A stretch of DNA of 64,000 nt, taken from NCBI RefSeq assembly GCF_000222305.1, contig NC_015921.1, positions 186,001 through 250,000 of the forward strand, given 5' to 3'. The DNA comes from Borreliella bissettiae DN127. Lineage in GTDB: Bacteria; Spirochaetota; Spirochaetia; Borreliales; Borreliaceae. Shown here piece by piece: positions 18,682 to 25,596 of the stretch. Numbering within the stretch: the stretch's first letter is position 1; each line of letters opens with the position of its first letter. The translations under genes were made by a program, and so were the position numbers. Under the pieces are notes generated by a model. The model was not told where the DNA came from, did no database searches, and saw nothing but the letters and a program-made list of their open reading frames with translations.

Positions 18682-19653
18682 ATGAAATTTATAATAAATC
18701 TTTTATTATCTACTGCAAAAATTATAACCTTTACAGTAATAGTTTGCTTGGCTATTTTGTCTATTTTCCAACCAATGTATATTTTGAAAGAAAATGAAAT
18801 TTCAATAACCACTCGACTTGGAAAAATTCAAAGAACCGAAAGTTTAGCCGGACTTAAATATAAAATCCCATTAATTGAAAATGTACAAATATTTCCCAAA
18901 ATCATTCTTAGATGGGATGGAGAACCCCAAAGAATCCCAACAGGGGGTGAAGAAAAACAATTGATATGGATTGATACAACTGCTAGATGGAAAATTGCAG
19001 ACATAAATAAATTTTATACAACAATAAAAACAATGAGTAGAGCTTACATTAGAATTGACGCAGCAATTGAACCTGCTGTTAGAGGAGTTATTGCAAAATA
19101 TCCTTTGCTTGAAATTATAAGAAGCTCAAATGATCCTATTCAACGTTTGTCTAATGGAGTGCTCACCCCACAAGAAACAAAAATTAACGGTATTTATAAA
19201 ATAACAAAAGGAAGAAAGATAATCGAAAAAGAAATAATTCATATAGCAAACAACAATACTAAAGATATTGGAATTGAAATTGTAGACGTACTAATAAGAA
19301 AAGTTACTTATGATCCAAGCCTTATTGAATCTGTAAACAACAGAATGATTTCAGAAAGACAACAAATCGCAGAAGAACAAAGAAGCATAGGATTGGCTGA
19401 AAAAACAGAAATTCTTGGAAGCATAGAAAAAGAAAAGCTAAAAATATTAAGCGAAGCAAAAGCCACTGCTGCCAAAATAAAAGCCGAAGGGGATCGAGAA
19501 GCTGCAAAAATCTATTCAAATGCATACGGCAAAAATGTTGAATTTTACAAATTCTGGCAAGCATTGGAAAGCTATAAAGCAGTATTAAAAGATAAAAGAA
19601 AAATTTTCTCAACAGATATGGATTTCTTTCAATATCTTCATAAAAGAAATTGA
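18682..19653 (+). CDS. hflC: Prohibitin-family membrane protease modulator HflC
   Basis: 323 residues: one N-terminal membrane segment (~5-25), a band-7 domain (ENEISITTRLGKIQRTESLAG) and an Ala/Glu/Lys-rich coiled region (ATAAKIKAEGDREAAKIYSNAYG) typical of HflC. It starts immediately after the hflK stop. The HflK-HflC ring surrounds FtsH in other bacteria. Confidence 0.93.
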   Translation: MKFIINLLLSTAKIITFTVIVCLAILSIFQPMYILKENEISITTRLGKIQRTESLAGLKYKIPLIENVQIFPKIILRWDGEPQRIPTGGEEKQLIWIDTTARWKIADINKFYTTIKTMSRAYIRIDAAIEPAVRGVIAKYPLLEIIRSSNDPIQRLSNGVLTPQETKINGIYKITKGRKIIEKEIIHIANNNTKDIGIEIVDVLIRKVTYDPSLIESVNNRMISERQQIAEEQRSIGLAEKTEILGSIEKEKLKILSEAKATAAKIKAEGDREAAKIYSNAYGKNVEFYKFWQALESYKAVLKDKRKIFSTDMDFFQYLHKRN

Positions 19654-19860
19654 AAGTTTATTAGTATAAATTTTTTCTTTAAATACCTGTAAAATATAAA
19701 TTCTGTTATTATATAAATTAAATTTTTAGAATTGCTCATTTTAAAACCCCAAAGCTAGCTATAAATCATTTTTTTAGCAATATATCCAAAAGTTAAAATT
19801 TAAGAAAAGAGTTGACAAACATATATACTTATGAAAAAATTAAGGTACTAGAATAAAAAT

Positions 19861-19933
19861 GCTGCTGTAGCTCAGTTGGTAGAGCATAGGACTGAAAATC
19901 CTTGTGTCAGGAGTTCGATTCTCCTCGGCAGCA
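19861..19933 (+). tRNA. tRNA-Phe (anticodon GAA), copy 1
   Basis: 73-nt cloverleaf: acceptor GCTGCTG with CGGCAGC (one G-T wobble), D arm AGCTCAGTTGGTAGAGC, anticodon loop CTGAAAA (GAA), T arm GGAGTTCGATTCTCC and discriminator A. No CCA is encoded. A TTGACA at 19812-19817 may belong to its promoter, but no good -10 is spaced from it. Confidence 0.97.
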
Positions 19934-19955
19934 TACATTTATTTAAATTGCAATT

Positions 19956-20028
19956 GTCGCTGTAGCTCAGTTGGTAGAGCATAGGACTGAAAATCCTTGT
20001 GTCAGGAGTTCGATTCTCCTCGGCGACA
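19956..20028 (+). tRNA. tRNA-Phe (anticodon GAA), copy 2
   Basis: 73 nt, identical to the copy 22 bp upstream except for acceptor pairs 2-71 and 3-70, which are swapped (GTCGCTG with CGGCGAC), keeping full pairing. The anticodon is GAA. It is clearly a tandem duplicate, followed closely by the next protein gene. Confidence 0.96.
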
Positions 20029-20057
20029 TTTATTTAAAAGATTAAAAGGATCTCAAA

Positions 20058-21608
20058 GTGATACTTAAAGAAATAAAGCAAATAAAAGATCTAAACGAAC
20101 AAGACATAATTTTTGCAAGAATAGGAAACTTATCAAAACTTGGCACAAGAGTAAATGAAAAAATCATTAAAATACTTTCTAAAGGAAATACACCATACAT
20201 TCCTGTAATTAAAAAAGAAGAAGATGAATCATATGAAAACCTGATAAAAAAAATAAATGAAAAAATTTTAAATGATGATCTTAACTATTTAAGAGAAAAG
20301 TTAATAGATAATCTAAAAGATGTATATAAGCCTTTCAAAGAAGACGACCCAATATTTATTACCAAGAGCAAAAAACCACTCATGAAAATAAATACATTAA
20401 TGGAGGCTGAGCCTAATCAAATTTATTGGAAAGAAATATTGGAGGGAAGCTTTAAAATACTTCCAAGGCATAAAATAATATCTTTGCAAAAAATTTTATT
20501 AGAAATATATCATTATTTTGATGTTCAAAAACTTAGAACAAAAGAAAACCTTAAAGATAAAAAAACTTTAAAAAAATTATATTTATATTCCGCTAGAAGA
20601 GATTATGAATTTTTTAAAGGAAAAGTCAAAACAGAAGGTGATTCAATACTATTACATTCAGTCGATACAACAATTTACTTTCTAATTACAATTGCAAATT
20701 TAAACAAAATAAGGTCTTTGAAAAATGCACCTCGTTCAACTATAAAATTTTTTCTTGATAAAACTGAATATACCGAATTTACAGAATTTTTTTATGCAGA
20801 AGACATGATACTACAAGCCGCACTTGGATCGCTACTACACTCAATAGGATTAATGCATATAACAATATTAGAAAATATAGGGAATAAAATAAGCCTTAAA
20901 GACAAAAATTTTAAAGAACAGCACAAATTAAAAATAGAACACTTGGAAAAAAATATTAACATTGCTAAAAATTTATTTAGAATGCGGGAAGATATTTCAG
21001 CTATTACAAAAATGATAATCAATGGACAAAAAGACTACCTTGATGCTACCGGACATCCACAGCTAAAAATCAACAAATTTATCCATGAACTTGTTAGAAT
21101 TTTTTGCATAGTAGATACTTACGACGAATTGGTAAATCCAATAATAATAAAAGAAAGCACTAATCCCTTAGAGGCTGTTAAATTCCTAATAGAAAATAGT
21201 GGAAAATACTACTGGAGCAGAAAAGAACCAAACGAACAAACAAAAAACAAAAAATTTGACATTAACATGCTAGAAAATTTTTTAACAATACTTGCGCCTT
21301 TTGATTATGGGCAAATAGTAGATGTAAATAAAAAAAATAATAATGAAAATCTTTTTCAAGCTGCTGTTATTGAATACAAAATGGGCATTACACCGAATTT
21401 ATCTATAATAAACAAAAAAACCCAAACTTACAAAATAGAAGAAATAATAATGGACCTTGAGAACAAAGAAATTTTAATAAAAGATGGAAACGGAAATTAT
21501 AAAAAAAATCCGTTAAAAAATGTGGACGATTTTGTAATAAAAAACAGTATTCCAGAATTAAATAAGAATGAAATTCAACTCATTCTCTTTAGTTATGGGA
21601 AAAAATAA
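20058..21608 (+). CDS. Degenerate HD-GYP-like protein
   Basis: 516 residues, GTG start with AAGGA 8 nt upstream. Residues ~195-360 follow the order of HD-GYP phosphodiesterase motifs with key positions changed: His200, then LLHSIGL at 259-265 where HDIGK is expected, His295, NGQ (322-324) in place of HHE, DATGHP (329-334) in place of DGxGYP, and the retained IVDTYDELVNP (Asp353). Catalysis of cyclic-di-GMP hydrolysis is therefore doubtful; a binding or scaffolding role is possible. The N-terminal ~190 residues are helical and unassigned. The family call is inference from motif order. Confidence 0.75.
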   Translation: MILKEIKQIKDLNEQDIIFARIGNLSKLGTRVNEKIIKILSKGNTPYIPVIKKEEDESYENLIKKINEKILNDDLNYLREKLIDNLKDVYKPFKEDDPIFITKSKKPLMKINTLMEAEPNQIYWKEILEGSFKILPRHKIISLQKILLEIYHYFDVQKLRTKENLKDKKTLKKLYLYSARRDYEFFKGKVKTEGDSILLHSVDTTIYFLITIANLNKIRSLKNAPRSTIKFFLDKTEYTEFTEFFYAEDMILQAALGSLLHSIGLMHITILENIGNKISLKDKNFKEQHKLKIEHLEKNINIAKNLFRMREDISAITKMIINGQKDYLDATGHPQLKINKFIHELVRIFCIVDTYDELVNPIIIKESTNPLEAVKFLIENSGKYYWSRKEPNEQTKNKKFDINMLENFLTILAPFDYGQIVDVNKKNNNENLFQAAVIEYKMGITPNLSIINKKTQTYKIEEIIMDLENKEILIKDGNGNYKKNPLKNVDDFVIKNSIPELNKNEIQLILFSYGKK

Positions 21609-21611
21609 ATC

Positions 21612-22148
21612 CTACAATATTCTCAAAAAAATAAGTTTTGATCCCCCATACCTTTTTAAATTATAAATTGAAAATTTTGACGTATTTATCTTTAAATCTT
21701 CACCAGAAGGATAATGCATAATGATACTAACTTTATCATTTAAAATTTTACCTTTTAAAATAATCTCAAGCAAATTAACCTTATTTTTATAATTAAAAGG
21801 GGGATCAAGATAAATAAAATCATAAAAAAGATCTTTTTTACCCAAAAAATCCTCTGCACTTTGAAAAAAGAATTTATAAAATTCCTCAACAAAACTAAAA
21901 TTCTTAACTAATGTATTTTTAATTTTTCTATTACATTCAACAAGATGAGCAAGACTGGCCCCTCTGCTAAGAGCTTCAATAGACATTATACCAGTCCCTG
22001 CAAAAACATCCAAAATTTTTGAGTTAACAATATCCTTGAAAATAATAGAAAAAAAGGCTTCTCTAACAAGAGACATCACAGGACGAACAGAACCATTCTT
22101 GGGAAACAAAATTTTTCTACCTTTATATTTACCCGAACTTACATACAT
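21612..22148 (-). CDS. rsmD: 16S rRNA (guanine-N2)-methyltransferase RsmD
   Basis: 178 residues if started at the ATG at 22146-22148, which gives the typical N-terminus MYVSSGKYKGRKI. A TTG 33 bp upstream would add 11 unconvincing residues. SAM motif DVFAGTGIMSIEALSRGA and catalytic YLDPPFNY are present. It methylates G966 of 16S rRNA in the family. Neither start has a Shine-Dalgarno. It lies alone on the minus strand between + genes. Confidence 0.9.
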   Translation of the reverse strand: MYVSSGKYKGRKILFPKNGSVRPVMSLVREAFFSIIFKDIVNSKILDVFAGTGIMSIEALSRGASLAHLVECNRKIKNTLVKNFSFVEEFYKFFFQSAEDFLGKKDLFYDFIYLDPPFNYKNKVNLLEIILKGKILNDKVSIIMHYPSGEDLKINTSKFSIYNLKRYGGSKLIFLRIL

Positions 22149-22203
22149 AAATAAAAATTTTAAAACAATTTTAAAAAACAATGAATATATAAAATTAAAT
22201 TTT

Positions 22204-22212
22204 TGCTATAAT
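22204..22212 (+). promoter_or_regulatory. Extended -10 promoter for gtaB
   Basis: The sequence reads TGCTATAAT, a perfect extended -10 (TGnTATAAT), 22 bp before the gtaB ATG. There is no clear -35, which extended -10 promoters can do without. AGAGAG then serves as the ribosome binding site. Confidence 0.65.
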
Positions 22213-22233
22213 CTTATTTCAAGAGAGAGAAAT

Positions 22234-23070
22234 ATGAAAGGCATTATTCTGGCGGCTGGGTATGGTACAAGATTTTTACCAATAACAAAAACAATTCCAA
22301 AAGAAATGCTACCAATTTTAAACAAACCAGCCATAGATTATATTATTCAAGAATTTATCGATTCAGGAATAAAAGACATTTTATTAATAAGTTCAAGACG
22401 AAAAAAAGTTCTTGAAGATTATTTTGACAGAGAAATTGAACTTGAAAATATTTTTTTAAAAGAAAATAAAAAAGATGAATTAGATAAGATTAAAACCAAA
22501 AAAATTAACATAAGCTTCATAAGGCAAAAAGAAATGCTAGGCACAGGAAATGCACTGCTTTATGCAAAACCCTGGATAAATAGAGAGCCTGTGATTGTAG
22601 CTTACCCTGATGATCTTTGCATTGGAAATCCACCATTAAGCTTACAATTGATCAATCTTTATGAAAAAACTGGAAAGAGCATAATATCTATCATTGAAAA
22701 TCCAGAAAATATAAATAAATATGGTGTAATAGAACTCTACAAAGACGAAATTCATGTAAAAAACATTGTTGAAAAACCAAAAATTGGAAGTGAACCCAGT
22801 AATAAAGCATCTATTGGGAGATTTTTGTACAATTATGAGTTTTTTGAACATTTAGAAGAAGGATTCAAACTACACCAAAAAGGTGAATACTACCACATTT
22901 ATGCTTTAAAAAAGCTAATGGATCAAAAAAAAGTATTATATAAAAATATTGAAGGAAAAAGAATTGACATAGGAACTCTTGAAGGTTATTTAGAGGCAAT
23001 AATAAATTTTGCCCAAAAAGATAAAAATTTAATGGAAATTATAAAAAAAGGAATAAATGAAAACGATTAA
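22234..23070 (+). CDS. gtaB: UTP--glucose-1-phosphate uridylyltransferase
   Basis: 278 residues from the ATG at 22234. This start begins MKGIILAAGYGTRFLPITK, the nucleotidyltransferase signature, and follows a strong promoter; an upstream in-frame ATG would overlap rsmD and add meaningless sequence. PKEMLPI and the KYGVIEL and VEKPK blocks are typical of GalU/GtaB. It makes UDP-glucose, a precursor for glycolipids such as those abundant in Borrelia membranes. It overlaps the next gene by 14 bp. Confidence 0.94.
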   Translation: MKGIILAAGYGTRFLPITKTIPKEMLPILNKPAIDYIIQEFIDSGIKDILLISSRRKKVLEDYFDREIELENIFLKENKKDELDKIKTKKINISFIRQKEMLGTGNALLYAKPWINREPVIVAYPDDLCIGNPPLSLQLINLYEKTGKSIISIIENPENINKYGVIELYKDEIHVKNIVEKPKIGSEPSNKASIGRFLYNYEFFEHLEEGFKLHQKGEYYHIYALKKLMDQKKVLYKNIEGKRIDIGTLEGYLEAIINFAQKDKNLMEIIKKGINEND

Positions 23071-24802
23071 AAAAGATTCAGAATTTTATGATTCCCTTGC
23101 CACATTAAAAAAGTATATAAATAAATACATAGAAGAAAAAGTTTTAAAATATAGTATTTCTTCCCAGCTTTACAAATTAGAAAAATCTGAAATAATTGAA
23201 CTTATAAAAATTAGCAATGATTACGAAAAAGAAAAAAATGAATTAAATGCTTCACTTGAAGAATACTACTACAAAAAAACTCAAAATGAAATAATTAAAA
23301 AATGGATATTAGAAATAGTAAGAAGCAAAAATTTCGCTCAAATAAGCAAAGAAGCCAATCTCAACACCAAAAAATTAGGAACAACATATAAACTAAAATC
23401 TAGCAACTTTTTAAAACTGATTGAAATACAAAATAACCCTTATTATTCTCAAGAAAAAAAAGACATTTACAAACAAATTATATTAAATTTTTCCAGCAAT
23501 ATTAACATTGACAACCTAGAACGAACAATAGACATTTTGGTAGCCGTAAGAAACAAAAATAAAAATAAAATATTAAATATATTAAATAAAAATTTAAAAT
23601 ATAAACCGGAAAATCAAAAAGTTTTTAAATCAAGCTTAACAAATAAAGAAAGTAGACTAATAAAATTAAAAAGAATGCTAATACTTACATATTGGCCGGT
23701 TGGGTGTTTGAGTAAAAACATTTTTATTAAAATTTTAATAAAACATTATAAATACTTGGAAGAAGAAATTCTAGCACTAAAATACAATGAAATTTTAAAC
23801 TACTTGCGCGCACTAAAAACTTTAAGTCTTAATGAAATTTTTTATAAAGGTTCGAATAAAAATATTAACTTCAATTACTTTTTCAGTGATTTTACTCAAT
23901 ACGCTCCAAAGGATTTTCAAGACACATTAAAGTGTTATTTATATGTAATTGAAAAAACAATAACAAAAAAATATTTAACTTGGTTTTTCAAAGACAAAAT
24001 ATCTAACAATTGGGAATCTTTCATAGATGCACTTGAATACATTGAAAAACACAAATTAATCAACATAAAAGAAAAAATAAAAGAAATTATAACTGCAAAA
24101 TTTCAAACAGAAGATTTTTTTATATCTTTTGACAAAACAAATTTCAACCCCTACGAAAGCTCAATCTTTGAAGAAAGATACATTAAAAGCGCATTTTTAG
24201 AAATTATTATGCATTATGTCAAAAAAAATTCTCATAATATAGAAACTTATGGGTGGATTGCATTCTATATTTATGCTGACAAAAAGGATAAAAAAATTTT
24301 TTGTCAACTCATGAAAGAATTTTTCAAATCCAAAACCTTTGAAATACAAAATCAAATATTTGTATATTTTCTATCTTTTTATCCAAATATTGGAAATAAG
24401 CATTTCAAATTTATATCTGACATACTACTCTACCTTGACGAAAATAAAATTACAATACCTAAAAAAATAATAAAAATACAAAAAATAAATTCCAACCAAC
24501 TAGATTACCAAAAATCATATACTTTAATAAAATCACTAAAAACAAGATCAAGGATTTTAAAAATTATTCTCAAGAATATAAAATTTGATCTTATTGAAAC
24601 ACTGGAAGATGAAAATGAGAAAAAATTATTCCCTGCAATATGCTATTTAATATATTATGAGAATCTGGTAGAATTTATAGGCAATAGAAAGATAAAATCT
24701 AATGAAAAAAACAGTTTATTAGAATTTATTTCTTTTTTCAAAACAAAATTGAAGCAAAAAATAAATTTTAAAAAAGAACTTATGAAATCTAAAGACATTT
24801 AA
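23057..24802 (+). CDS. Large helical protein of unknown function
   Basis: 581 residues, Lys/Ile/Asn-rich and mostly helical by composition, with no signal peptide, no clear membrane segment and no motif I recognise. The first ~100 residues look coiled-coil-like (KEKNELNASLEEYYYKK). Its start is inside the end of gtaB and it precedes two TPR genes, so it belongs to a unit that includes the surface protein Lmp1. Confidence 0.72.
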   Translation: MKTIKKDSEFYDSLATLKKYINKYIEEKVLKYSISSQLYKLEKSEIIELIKISNDYEKEKNELNASLEEYYYKKTQNEIIKKWILEIVRSKNFAQISKEANLNTKKLGTTYKLKSSNFLKLIEIQNNPYYSQEKKDIYKQIILNFSSNINIDNLERTIDILVAVRNKNKNKILNILNKNLKYKPENQKVFKSSLTNKESRLIKLKRMLILTYWPVGCLSKNIFIKILIKHYKYLEEEILALKYNEILNYLRALKTLSLNEIFYKGSNKNINFNYFFSDFTQYAPKDFQDTLKCYLYVIEKTITKKYLTWFFKDKISNNWESFIDALEYIEKHKLINIKEKIKEIITAKFQTEDFFISFDKTNFNPYESSIFEERYIKSAFLEIIMHYVKKNSHNIETYGWIAFYIYADKKDKKIFCQLMKEFFKSKTFEIQNQIFVYFLSFYPNIGNKHFKFISDILLYLDENKITIPKKIIKIQKINSNQLDYQKSYTLIKSLKTRSRILKIILKNIKFDLIETLEDENEKKLFPAICYLIYYENLVEFIGNRKIKSNEKNSLLEFISFFKTKLKQKINFKKELMKSKDI

Positions 24803-24828
24803 TCTAAATTAAGTATAATGGGAAAAGA

Positions 24829-25596
24829 ATGAGGATTTATTTATTTTTAAATAAAAATTGCAAGATCTTTATTGTATTTTTAATTTTAATATTTAATTCA
24901 AAGCTGGCATATTCTCAAAGACTAATTAGAATTGGCAAAGAAGAGATGAAAAACAAAAATTATATTCAAGCAATCGAAACCCTAAGCGATGCTATTAAAA
25001 AATATCCAAAAGTACAACTAGGCTATTACTTTTTATCAATAGCGTACAGAGAAAATAACCAACTAACAGAAGCAGAAGGAGCATTGCTTGATGGAATTGC
25101 GGTAGGGGGTGAAATCGATTACATACTATATTATGAATTAGGCAACATAATGTTTAACAGAGGAGAAGGTTACTATCCTTTAGCAATAAAATATTATTCT
25201 AATTCCATTAAAAGCAGGCCTAATTATGACAGCGCACTACTAAACAGAGCTAATGCCTATGTTCAACAAGGCAAAATAACATCTAAAGAAAAAGAATACC
25301 AAAAGGCTTGGGATTCTTATACTATGGCTATCCACGACTACTCGCAATTTATTACCCTTAGGTCAAAAACAGAAAAAAAAGACAGCATTTTACTTTTAAT
25401 AAGTTATTTAAGAAATGAAAAAATTAATCTTGAAAAACTTGACAAAAGCCTAAAAGGACGAACCGAGCATATTGTATACGCGAAAGAAGATAAAAATCAA
25501 ATACTTAAAGATAGTTTTAAAGATAACCTAGAAACAAATTCTTTAATTGAGCTAGAAAAACTTAATTGGCAAGAGGAGTTATACATAGATGAATAA
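24829..25596 (+). CDS. Exported TPR protein
   Basis: 255 residues. A signal-like N-terminus (basic head, then hydrophobic IFIVFLILIFNSKLAYS) is followed by at least three TPR units (residues ~35-170; NYIQAIETLSDAIKKYPK, AIKYYSNSIKSRPNYDSAL). It probably acts in the periplasm. Its 3' end overlaps the lmp1 start by 8 bp, suggesting that the two proteins are made together. Confidence 0.8.
   Translation: MRIYLFLNKNCKIFIVFLILIFNSKLAYSQRLIRIGKEEMKNKNYIQAIETLSDAIKKYPKVQLGYYFLSIAYRENNQLTEAEGALLDGIAVGGEIDYILYYELGNIMFNRGEGYYPLAIKYYSNSIKSRPNYDSALLNRANAYVQQGKITSKEKEYQKAWDSYTMAIHDYSQFITLRSKTEKKDSILLLISYLRNEKINLEKLDKSLKGRTEHIVYAKEDKNQILKDSFKDNLETNSLIELEKLNWQEELYIDE

Noticed and set aside
22036-22233. Upstream in-frame extension of gtaB
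   Set aside because: It adds 66 residues without family similarity, overlaps rsmD, and lies upstream of the extended -10 promoter; the ATG at 22234 gives the canonical GtaB start.
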